Positions 9,578 to 16,514 of a stretch of 64,000 nucleotides of DNA are shown one piece after another. Below the pieces are notes generated by a model. It saw only the letters and a program-made list of their open reading frames with translations, did not search any database and was not told the DNA's origin. The stretch is from an uncultured Eubacterium sp. Lineage in GTDB: Bacteria > Bacillota > Clostridia > Lachnospirales > Lachnospiraceae. A program made the position numbers and the translations under genes. Every line of letters starts with the position of its first letter. Within the stretch, counting starts at the first letter, position 1. The stretch covers positions 1 through 64,000 of the forward strand of contig CAJUTR010000012.1 of NCBI GenBank assembly GCA_910589665.1, read 5' to 3'.

Positions 9578-11699
9578 AAAATGGTGTGGGAAAAGACGGA
9601 ACCGTATTTTGCTGTGGGGAGCTGTGCTTGGTTTACTCGTTCTGTTTTTTGGGAGCTTAGGTTTTGTCACGAGCGGAGGGATGGGATTACGTTCGTTTTC
9701 ATATTTGATGGACGATCATTATCTCAATTCCAAACGGCATGCGGAAGAAGTCAGGGATGCGTTTCAGGAAGTCAGGGATAAGTGTTTGGATGATACAAGG
9801 CGTAACATATCTAATGAAGATTGGGCGTTTCAGGGCATTTATGAATTCAGGCGGACGGGAGCATCACGTTTCAACCAAAACAATATACCAAAAGAGGCGT
9901 ATGAGACTTTTATACGTGAACTGTGGAAAGAAGTATCGGCTGAGATCGGAAGTATGGAACGGGAAGCGCCGGCTGCCGTGAAGGACGGTATCCAAAAAGG
10001 AGAGGCGCTCTGGTATTTCAGAAACAATACGCCCTGTTTTTACAGATGGGATGGAGAGAGTTACAGCGCGTACGGAGAAGATGTCTTGCTCTCCGAGGAG
10101 ATGCTTGGTAAAATGAGTCCCATGGGAAGCGACGAGCAGATCACGATTGGGTTTACGAAGCAGATGATACAGCAGGCAGAGCAGCAATATAGTCGGATTC
10201 GGACTCGGACCTATGTTGGGTGCGGAGGGATGCTGCTTGGTGTTTTGGTGGCCCTGCTGGTTGCGCTGTTCATCCTGCTTCCGGATGTTTATTGGAATAG
10301 ACGGGGGAGGCGCTATTATGATGTCATCGCGCTGGCTGCGCTTTATGCGCTGTGCACGATGCCGGACAGGGTACAGGATTTGATCCTGCCGGATTATTCC
10401 TGGACGACAGACGGGACCCAGATATTGATCGAACTTTTTCCGACCGTATGCTCCGTGGCGGTGGTGTCTAGTATGATGTTGTTTTCGGTGATCCATCTAG
10501 TCTGTTTCGGAGTGGGATTTTGGAAAGTGGGACACCGGAGGGTGGGAAAGGAAAGGGTTTTCGCTATATTCAATAGGGATCATAGTTTTATTTACCGGAT
10601 CATAATGGGCGGTGTGAGGAAGATCATGGGTGAGGCGTATGCTATGGGAGGAGTGTTGGAATGTAATAGGAAAAGGCTGCGTTTTACGCTTCTCTTATCG
10701 GAGATATGTATTTTTTTCGGCTGGTTTACTACTGTTATCTATGGCTGTTCTTGGATGATGTGGTGGCAGAATGCTCTGTTGTTTTTCTGCATAGAGGGAG
10801 TTCTTTTAGGGGGGATATGGTATGTGTATCATGTCGGGACAAAAAAGATCAGTACGGAATATGTGCGGTTGATAGAGCGGATCGATCAGATCAGTGCAGG
10901 AAATTTCGGGACGCAGCAAGAACTGTCAGAGTTTTCTCTGTTTGAGGAGGAATTTCAAAAATTATCCAGACTTGGATGTCAGATGCAGATAAATATCCAA
11001 AAACAGGTACAGGCGGAGAAGATGAAATTGGATCTGATCACGAATGTATCTCATGACCTGAAAACGCCGCTCACATCACTGATCAGTTACGTTGATCTAT
11101 TATCAAAGGAAGATCTGCCGCCTGTGGCATCCGATTATGTCAGAGTACTTGAGAGGAAATCCGGTCAGCTCCGGAAAATGGTAGTAGATGTGTTCGATCT
11201 CGCGAAAGCGTCGAGCGGGAATCTGGAGGTGAAACAAGAGCGGGTAGAACTGAACCGGCTTTTGGTCCAGACACTTGCCGATATGGAGAGGGAGATTGAG
11301 AATGCCCCGGTCAAAGTCGTCACGCAGTTTTCGGAATCGGTTGCGGTGCTGAAAAGCGACGGGAATAAGTTATACCGGGTGTTTCAGAATATTTTACAGA
11401 ATGCGCTCAAATACTCGATGCAGGGAACGAGGATTTTTGTGACACTTAAGGTCGAAAGACACCAAGCTGTTCTTCTTGTGCAAAATGTGGCGGGTTATGA
11501 GATGGATGTTACGGCGGAAGATGTTATGAGAAGATTTTTTCGCGGAGATAAAGCCAGGAGTACCGAAGGGAGCGGATTGGGATTGGCGATCGCCAAAGAA
11601 TTTTGTGAACGCTGCGGCGGCATTTTGTCAGTGGATATTTGCGGCGATGTATTCAGTGTAGAAATCCGGTTTGACTGTGAGGATGTTATCGAAATGTAG
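9549..11699 (+). CDS. Multi-spanning sensor histidine kinase
   Basis: A 716-residue membrane kinase paired with the response regulator just upstream. The first transmembrane segment is at about 20-41, followed by an extracellular region (about 45-220). Further hydrophobic segments lie at about 222-245, 255-272, 296-323, 380-400 and 405-428. The HisKA motif NVSHDLKTPLTSLISYVDLL places the phospho-accepting histidine at residue 502. The HATPase domain carries NILQNALKYS (N box) and GSGLGLAIAKEF (G2 box). The start is TTG at 9549 inside the end of the regulator gene; no better start is seen before the first membrane segment. An extracellular loop followed by several extra spans is unusual compared with plain two-span kinases. 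The ligand is unknown. Confidence 0.9.
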   Translation: MVTKWKNISEKWCGKRRNRILLWGAVLGLLVLFFGSLGFVTSGGMGLRSFSYLMDDHYLNSKRHAEEVRDAFQEVRDKCLDDTRRNISNEDWAFQGIYEFRRTGASRFNQNNIPKEAYETFIRELWKEVSAEIGSMEREAPAAVKDGIQKGEALWYFRNNTPCFYRWDGESYSAYGEDVLLSEEMLGKMSPMGSDEQITIGFTKQMIQQAEQQYSRIRTRTYVGCGGMLLGVLVALLVALFILLPDVYWNRRGRRYYDVIALAALYALCTMPDRVQDLILPDYSWTTDGTQILIELFPTVCSVAVVSSMMLFSVIHLVCFGVGFWKVGHRRVGKERVFAIFNRDHSFIYRIIMGGVRKIMGEAYAMGGVLECNRKRLRFTLLLSEICIFFGWFTTVIYGCSWMMWWQNALLFFCIEGVLLGGIWYVYHVGTKKISTEYVRLIERIDQISAGNFGTQQELSEFSLFEEEFQKLSRLGCQMQINIQKQVQAEKMKLDLITNVSHDLKTPLTSLISYVDLLSKEDLPPVASDYVRVLERKSGQLRKMVVDVFDLAKASSGNLEVKQERVELNRLLVQTLADMEREIENAPVKVVTQFSESVAVLKSDGNKLYRVFQNILQNALKYSMQGTRIFVTLKVERHQAVLLVQNVAGYEMDVTAEDVMRRFFRGDKARSTEGSGLGLAIAKEFCERCGGILSVDICGDVFSVEIRFDCEDVIEM

Positions 11700-11725
11700 C
11701 GGACGTTGAGAGGAAGGATTAGGAA

Positions 11726-12532
11726 ATGCGGGATAAGAGTGGATCGCAAAAGAATACGTATGAAAAGATATATGAGGTTGTACAGCAGATTCCGAAAGGA
11801 TCGGTCGCTTCGTACGGCCAGGTGGCTTTGCTGGCAGGCAACGATAGATGGGCGCGGGTTGTCGGGTATGCGCTGCATGTCAACCCGGATCCGCAGCACA
11901 TTCCCTGCCATCGTGTCGTCACAAAAGAGGGAAACGTTTCACAGGCATTTGCGTTCGGCGGTGCGAATCGGCAAGTGGAGCTTTTGCAGGCGGAAGGCGT
12001 CCGATTTTTGGACGGACATGTGATCATGGAGCAGTTCCAGTGGGAGCCGGCGCCGCGCGTACGCCATACGTTTGAACCGGTTTGGGATGAAAATTGCCGC
12101 ATACTGATTTTAGGAACATTTCCCTCTGTAAAATCTCGCGAAAACCAATTTTATTACGGGCATCCCAGGAACCGATTCTGGAAAGTGATCGCTGGGATCA
12201 CAGAAAGCGCCGTACCCGAGACAGTTGAGGAGAAAAAGGCGATGCTTTTGGATAACCGGATCGCTGTCTGGGATGTGATCGAAAGCTGCCGCATCAATGG
12301 TTCCAGTGATGTTTCGATCCGGGATGTGATCGTAAATGATGTTCCATCCCTGCTTGAACGTTCCAGTATTTCCCGCATTTATGGGAACGGCGCGAAGGCA
12401 TGTGAACTGTATGACCGCTATCTCAGGGATCACACAGGGATAGAGATCCATAAGCTTCCGTCAACGAGTCCTGCCAATGCTTCATTCCAGCTGGAGCGCC
12501 TTCTGGAAGTTTGGTCTGAAATTCTCAGGTGA
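11726..12532 (+). CDS. Fusion: O6-alkylguanine methyltransferase-type domain plus deoxyinosine (UDG-superfamily) glycosylase
   Basis: Two DNA-repair modules are joined in 268 residues. Residues 10-100 match the MGMT/ATL catalytic domain: the helix region GSVASYGQVALLAG and the active-site motif PCHRV at 60-64, with the alkyl-accepting Cys61 kept. A DNA-methyltransferase role, rather than alkyltransferase-like (Trp instead of Cys), is therefore likely. Residues 112-268 match the hypoxanthine/deoxyinosine-DNA glycosylase group of the uracil-DNA glycosylase superfamily: LGTFPSVKSRENQFYYGHPRN with FW, and the C-terminal LPSTSPANAS motif (244-253). The first repairs alkylated guanine, the second would remove deaminated adenine. 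The gene begins 26 nt after the kinase gene and has a GGATTAGGA ribosome binding site, so it is probably co-transcribed. No internal stop or second start between domains was noticed. Confidence 0.88.
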   Translation: MRDKSGSQKNTYEKIYEVVQQIPKGSVASYGQVALLAGNDRWARVVGYALHVNPDPQHIPCHRVVTKEGNVSQAFAFGGANRQVELLQAEGVRFLDGHVIMEQFQWEPAPRVRHTFEPVWDENCRILILGTFPSVKSRENQFYYGHPRNRFWKVIAGITESAVPETVEEKKAMLLDNRIAVWDVIESCRINGSSDVSIRDVIVNDVPSLLERSSISRIYGNGAKACELYDRYLRDHTGIEIHKLPSTSPANASFQLERLLEVWSEILR

Positions 12533-12535
12533 GCA

Positions 12536-12564
12536 TTTACACTCTTCTCATTCTGTGCTACAAT
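12536..12564 (+). promoter_or_regulatory. Promoter of the polysaccharide deacetylase gene
   Basis: TTTACA (12536-12541), a 17-nt spacer and TACAAT (12559-12564) with an upstream TGC (extended -10). It begins just after the stop codon of the repair fusion gene. Confidence 0.7.
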
Positions 12565-12639
12565 AAAAAGAAGATGTAGAGGTTAAAAAACAGTAAACGA
12601 GTAACATGCAGCTGGAAATAGAAGGAATGGAGGGTTATA

Positions 12640-13866
12640 ATGAGGAAACAACTGACAAAAGCAGTTAGCTCGGTGCTTCTAGTATCAATGTTGTTCGGAG
12701 CGGCAGCAGTACCCGCCGCACATGCCGGAGCAGCGAAGAAGCCGAAGTTAAGCAGCTCAAAGGTAACTGTAAACATAGGTAAGTCAAAGACCATCAAAGT
12801 TAATAATACGAAGAAAAAGGTAACATGGTCGGTCAAGTCCGGAAAGAAAACGATCAAGATCGTGAAAAAGGCAAAGACTAGTTTGAAATTTAAAGGAGTG
12901 AGAGCCGGATCAGCCGTGATCGCCGCTTCTGTCGGAGGGAAGAAACTTACCTGTAAAGTGAACGTAAAGAAAGCAGTTGTAAATCCGTCTGTTTCGCATC
13001 AGCCAACGCCGGTACCGCCGATTCCTCCTGTCGTGACACAGGCGCCGCCGGCAGCATCACAACCAGGAGCGACGCAGGCACCTACGGATGTTCCGACTGA
13101 AGTTCCGTCCGAAACACCTGCCGGGCCAGCAGTGGCGACACCGGGACCGGATGAATATGAGGGAACGGATATCAGCTGGATCGATCCGAGTAAACCGATG
13201 GTAGCGTTTACGTTTGACGACGGCCCGATCGGGAATAAGGATACGGATACGAGTATGAAGATCCAGAAATCACTGCGTGAGCATAACGCACATGCTACCT
13301 TTTTCTATATCGGCAGCCGGCTCGGGAACATTCAGGATGATGGGGAGATCAAGCTGAACGAAGGCCCGGCGGATGAGATCCGTCAGGCAGTGGCATCCGG
13401 TTTTGAAGTGGGTAACCATTCCAACGGCTGGGATTCTTTAAGCACAAAAACGTATACGGAAGAGAAGATCCGGCTGTCGATCGGCACGACGGATAAACTT
13501 TTGACGGAAGTAACAGGATACCGTAACTTCCTGTTCCGTCCACCGAATCTGGCAGTCAGCCAGACGATGCGGGATACGATTGAAGCGCCGTTTATTATGT
13601 GCGGGGTAGATAGTCAGGATTGGAATAAGGCGACGACGGCGCAGATTATTGCAAATGTGCAGAAAGCAAAAGATGGCGACATTGTGCTGATGCACGAGAC
13701 AGAGCCAAACACCGCAGAAGCAATCGATACGTTACTCGACTATTTTAAGGAAAAAGACTGGCAGGTCGTGTCGGTGTCGGAATTGTTTTTAGTACGTGGA
13801 ATGAAGATGGAGAACGGAACGTCGTACAGCAATTGTCTTCCGGTGGCTACTACAAGCGAAGAATAG
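12640..13866 (+). CDS. Exported polysaccharide deacetylase with N-terminal Ig-like domain and Pro-rich linker
   Basis: A 408-residue carbohydrate esterase 4-type (NodB) protein. A signal peptide (about 1-29, ending AHA) leads into a short Big_2-like lysine-rich domain (about 36-110), then a Pro/Thr linker (about 115-170). The NodB domain spans about 185-395. Motif 1 is TFDDGP at 191-196, with the catalytic base and metal Asp. Motif 3 RPPN, the VDSQDW segment and the ending IVLMHET are also present. Motif 2 reads HSNGW where the family usually has H-S/T-x-x-H, so the second metal-binding histidine appears replaced by Trp. Activity may be altered or another residue may fill in. The likely substrate is peptidoglycan or another surface glycan. 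GGAGGG precedes the ATG. Confidence 0.88.
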   Translation: MRKQLTKAVSSVLLVSMLFGAAAVPAAHAGAAKKPKLSSSKVTVNIGKSKTIKVNNTKKKVTWSVKSGKKTIKIVKKAKTSLKFKGVRAGSAVIAASVGGKKLTCKVNVKKAVVNPSVSHQPTPVPPIPPVVTQAPPAASQPGATQAPTDVPTEVPSETPAGPAVATPGPDEYEGTDISWIDPSKPMVAFTFDDGPIGNKDTDTSMKIQKSLREHNAHATFFYIGSRLGNIQDDGEIKLNEGPADEIRQAVASGFEVGNHSNGWDSLSTKTYTEEKIRLSIGTTDKLLTEVTGYRNFLFRPPNLAVSQTMRDTIEAPFIMCGVDSQDWNKATTAQIIANVQKAKDGDIVLMHETEPNTAEAIDTLLDYFKEKDWQVVSVSELFLVRGMKMENGTSYSNCLPVATTSEE

Positions 13867-13891
13867 AAATTCGACAATAGTATAAGGAAGA

Positions 13892-13932
13892 AAAGGCATC
13901 CCAACATCCAAAAATGGAGCGGGGATGCCTTT
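13892..13932 (+). terminator. Long hairpin between deacetylase and NlpC/P60 gene
   Basis: AAAGGCATCCC (13892-13902) pairs with GGGATGCCTTT (13922-13932) around a 19-nt loop. No T-run follows on the plus strand, but the minus strand has one. The 3' arm overlaps the -35 box of the next promoter. It may stop deacetylase transcription or be bidirectional. Confidence 0.5.
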
Positions 13933-13959
13933 GACATATAAAACAAAATATAGTATAAT
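13931..13959 (+). promoter_or_regulatory. Consensus sigma-A promoter of the NlpC/P60 gene
   Basis: TTGACA (13931-13936), a 17-nt spacer and TATAAT (13954-13959). The predicted start of transcription is near 13966. This rules out the in-frame GTG at 13968 as translation start. Confidence 0.85.
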
Positions 13960-14018
13960 TTGATCATGTGAAACACAAGAAGAGGGAAATAAGGGGAAAA
14001 CGAGGAAGGGATGAGCGG

Positions 14019-15329
14019 ATGAAGATACCAGGTAGAGGAATGTGGTTCATGCTTGTTTTGGCAGCATGTTTCCTGGGGAGTTTCCTCTGGAACGCGAGGA
14101 GTACCCAGGCGGCAGTAAAAGATGTGCAGGTGATAAACGGTAATACGTCAGAACTCACTGTAACGATCGGCGATACCGGGCATATCCAGCCAGTTGCCGA
14201 TACGCTCATGACGGATGCCAGCGGAGTGCCGGTAACGGTGGCGCGCTGGGAGTATGACAGCTACCAGGAGGAGATAGTCCGCGTCGATCCTAACGGATAT
14301 TATGAGGCGCTTTCTTACGGAAAAACGACGATCTGCGTGTATGGGTATACAGAATTTGGCGTACTTGTTTTTCGCGGATCCTGCGACGTGACGGTCTGTG
14401 TGGATATGACGAATGTCACGCTGGAAACGGATCAGCTGACCGGATATGTGGCCGGATATGATTCTTATACCGGAAAGATCAGGATAAACAGTTCGGTGCT
14501 GCTGAGTGGAGAAAATTCTGTCATGACCTACCAGTCCGATGAGCCGGATATGTCGGTGAGCTGTGAGTTGATCAACAGCGAGCTTTCGATTACTGCATAT
14601 GGGGAAGGCGACACAAAGCTGACCGTGGTCATAAACGGAAAAGAATTTCTTATTTCTTTCAAAGTCATTCGACTGGAAATGTCGAAAACCAGTCTTGTAG
14701 CTTCCAGGGGAAAAAAGACGAAATTAAGAATCAGGGGAACGGGTGAAAAGGCGAAATGGACATCCAGTAATACAAGAGTAGTAAAGGTGTCAGGTGATGG
14801 AACGATCCGCTGCCGGAAAACCGGGAATGCTGTCATCACGGCACAGATCGGCGAAATAAAAGTAGGCTGCGCGGTCAGTGTGATCCCCACAAAGCTTTTG
14901 AGAGTTGTAAACATGGCGAAAAAGATCGGCGCCAATTGGAAGTACAGCCAGGCAAAGCGGATGCAGAAAGGTTACTACGATTGTAGTTCCCTCGTTTGGA
15001 GATGTTATAAGAAAATGGGGAAAACGTTCGGTGATCCGCATTATGCCCCAGTTGCCGCCAATATAGCGAAGTGGTGTGCCGGCCGTAAAAAGATGATCAC
15101 GAGGTCCTACACATGGAATCACGTACAAAAAATGAAACTGCGCCCGGGCGATCTAATTTTTAAAACTGGTCAGAAGAACGGACGCTATAAGGGGATCTAT
15201 CATGTTGAGATGTTTGTCGGATACACGCTGACTGGTTTTGACAGTTCAGGGAAGGCTGTGCTGAGTGAATTGTGGGCAGCCCGTTCGGAGGGATACGGCG
15301 GCGGAGGGTATCCGGTCGCGCGTCCATAA
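14019..15329 (+). CDS. Exported NlpC/P60-type cell-wall hydrolase with Ig-like domain
   Basis: The 436-residue protein has a hydrophobic signal segment (about 8-25, ending TQA). A middle part with Big_2-like repeats follows; the clearest is about 225-290, ending 'NAVITAQIGEIKVGCAVSV'. The C-terminal NlpC/P60-like domain is at about 300-436. The catalytic cysteine lies in YYDCSSLVWRCYKKMG and the histidine in YHVEMFVGYT, after the family LRPGDLIF segment. Such enzymes cleave stem-peptide bonds of peptidoglycan. The start at ATG 14019 is chosen because GAGGAAGGG lies 8 nt upstream and the promoter excludes the GTG at 13968. It sits just before spo0A, in a cluster of wall-modifying genes. Confidence 0.87.
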   Translation: MKIPGRGMWFMLVLAACFLGSFLWNARSTQAAVKDVQVINGNTSELTVTIGDTGHIQPVADTLMTDASGVPVTVARWEYDSYQEEIVRVDPNGYYEALSYGKTTICVYGYTEFGVLVFRGSCDVTVCVDMTNVTLETDQLTGYVAGYDSYTGKIRINSSVLLSGENSVMTYQSDEPDMSVSCELINSELSITAYGEGDTKLTVVINGKEFLISFKVIRLEMSKTSLVASRGKKTKLRIRGTGEKAKWTSSNTRVVKVSGDGTIRCRKTGNAVITAQIGEIKVGCAVSVIPTKLLRVVNMAKKIGANWKYSQAKRMQKGYYDCSSLVWRCYKKMGKTFGDPHYAPVAANIAKWCAGRKKMITRSYTWNHVQKMKLRPGDLIFKTGQKNGRYKGIYHVEMFVGYTLTGFDSSGKAVLSELWAARSEGYGGGGYPVARP

Positions 15330-15359
15330 ATGAACGTCTATAAATACCCATTATCATAA

Positions 15360-15386
15360 GAAGAAATTGGTGTAAATTGATAGAAT
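15360..15386 (+). promoter_or_regulatory. Candidate sigma-H promoter of spo0A
   Basis: GAAGAAATT (15360-15368) matches 8 of 9 positions of the sigma-H -35 consensus RNAGGAWWW. After an 11-nt spacer, ATAGAAT (15380-15386) matches RNNGAAT fully. Spo0A genes in Bacillus are driven by sigma-H, so the context is right. It rests on a motif match only. Confidence 0.5.
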
Positions 15387-15407
15387 TCGTAGAATAACCG
15401 GATAATT

Positions 15408-15414
15408 TGTCGAA
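15408..15414 (+). promoter_or_regulatory. 0A box upstream of spo0A
   Basis: TGTCGAA at 15408-15414 is a perfect copy of the Spo0A-binding heptamer. It lies between the candidate sigma-H promoter and the sigma-A promoter of spo0A, which would allow autoregulation. Confidence 0.5.
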
Positions 15415-15472
15415 AATATGGATAATATGCGAAAACTCAGTGCTTAAACTGGTATAAGTATACAAAATTGTC

Positions 15473-15501
15473 TTGCAAAATACGGAAAAAGCATTTATAA
15501 T
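15473..15501 (+). promoter_or_regulatory. Sigma-A promoter of spo0A
   Basis: TTGCAA (15473-15478), a 17-nt spacer and TATAAT (15496-15501). The leader contains TGACAT (15510-15515) and ATGTCA (15532-15537) as an inverted repeat. Confidence 0.7.
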
Positions 15502-15564
15502 GCAAAAGATGACATTGATCGGACACAGGTCATGTCAAGTTCAGATGTATGGGAGGAATCAATA

Positions 15565-16362
15565 TTGAATAAGCTAAAGGTCTTAGTTGTGGACGACAGC
15601 GCAAGAGCGGCTGCTATGATCCAGGATAGCTTGAGGGACGATGAGGACGTGGAAATTGTCGGACATGCCGAAGACGGCGTGGTTGCAATCGAAATGATCC
15701 GAGAAACGTCACCGGATGTCGTTTTTCTAGATTTGATCATGCCGAAAATGGATGGTCTTGTCGTTTTAGAGAAAGTGAGCAAAGGACTTCCTGGGATTGA
15801 GAGCAGGCCGGATTTTATTGTTGTTACCGCAGTGACACAGGAGAATGTGATGCAGACTGCCTTTCAGTATGGAGCATCCTACTATGTACTGAAACCATTT
15901 GAGAAGGAAACAATTCTCGCCAAAATACAACAGGTGAAGCCAGATAATAAGGCGTTGCTGGTGAACAGCCGGGAACAGTATGCCAAACGGGACGACAGGC
16001 CGGAATACAATTTGGAGATGGATGTGACAAATATCATCCACGAGATTGGAGTACCAGCACATATAAAAGGATATCAATATCTTAGAGATGCCATTATGAT
16101 GTCAGTAGATGACAGTGAGATGCTTAATTCAATAACAAAGATTCTTTATCCATCCATTGCAAAACAGCATAAAACGACTCCGAGCAGAGTGGAGCGGGCG
16201 ATCCGTCATGCCATCGAAGTCGCATGGACGAGGGGAAAAGTAGATACGATCGACGAATTGTTTGGATATACGGTAAACAACGGCAAAGGAAAGCCGACAA
16301 ATTCGGAATTTGTGGCACTGATTGCCGATAAGATACGACTGGAACAGAAAATGAGAGGTTAG
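15565..16362 (+). CDS. spo0A: Stage 0 sporulation protein A (Spo0A)
   Basis: Spo0A is the master response regulator of sporulation. The receiver domain (about 1-120) has DD at 10-11, phospho-acceptor Asp56 in [13 protein letters not shown], and the lysine of YYVLKPFEK. The C-terminal domain (about 150-265) is the Spo0A-specific DNA-binding domain, with [18 protein letters not shown], the DNA-contacting [18 protein letters not shown] helix and [13 protein letters not shown]. The start is TTG at 15565: GGGAGG lies 8 nt upstream and the resulting N-terminus [12 protein letters not shown] fits the family. An in-frame ATG at 15532 would add 11 residues and has no ribosome binding site. Candidate sigma-H and sigma-A promoters and a 0A box precede it; a terminator follows. 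Confidence 0.97.
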   Translation: MNKLKVLVVDDSARAAAMIQDSLRDDEDVEIVGHAEDGVVAIEMIRETSPDVVFLDLIMPKMDGLVVLEKVSKGLPGIESRPDFIVVTAVTQENVMQTAFQYGASYYVLKPFEKETILAKIQQVKPDNKALLVNSREQYAKRDDRPEYNLEMDVTNIIHEIGVPAHIKGYQYLRDAIMMSVDDSEMLNSITKILYPSIAKQHKTTPSRVERAIRHAIEVAWTRGKVDTIDELFGYTVNNGKGKPTNSEFVALIADKIRLEQKMRG

Positions 16363-16379
16363 AAAAGAGAGTATAGGCT

Positions 16380-16420
16380 GGCAGCAGGCCGTCACTTGGA
16401 GTAGTGGCGGCTGTTTTTTT
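16380..16420 (+). terminator. Terminator after spo0A
   Basis: GCCGTCAC (16388-16395) pairs with GTGGCGGC (16404-16411) with one G-U pair; the flanking CAG and CTG extend the structure. A run of T follows at 16413-16420. Confidence 0.85.
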
Positions 16421-16430
16421 AGTTGGATTC

Positions 16431-16459
16431 TTGCAATTTCCGTCTTTTTCCTATATAAT
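16431..16459 (+). promoter_or_regulatory. Sigma-A promoter of the rsh (ppGpp synthetase) gene
   Basis: TTGCAA (16431-16436), a 17-nt spacer and TATAAT (16454-16459). The predicted start of transcription near 16466 excludes upstream in-frame start codons. Confidence 0.75.
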
Positions 16460-16514
16460 GATGAATACGATTAGCAAACGAAATGTAGATGCGAGAAAGA
16501 AAGGATTGGTTTGC

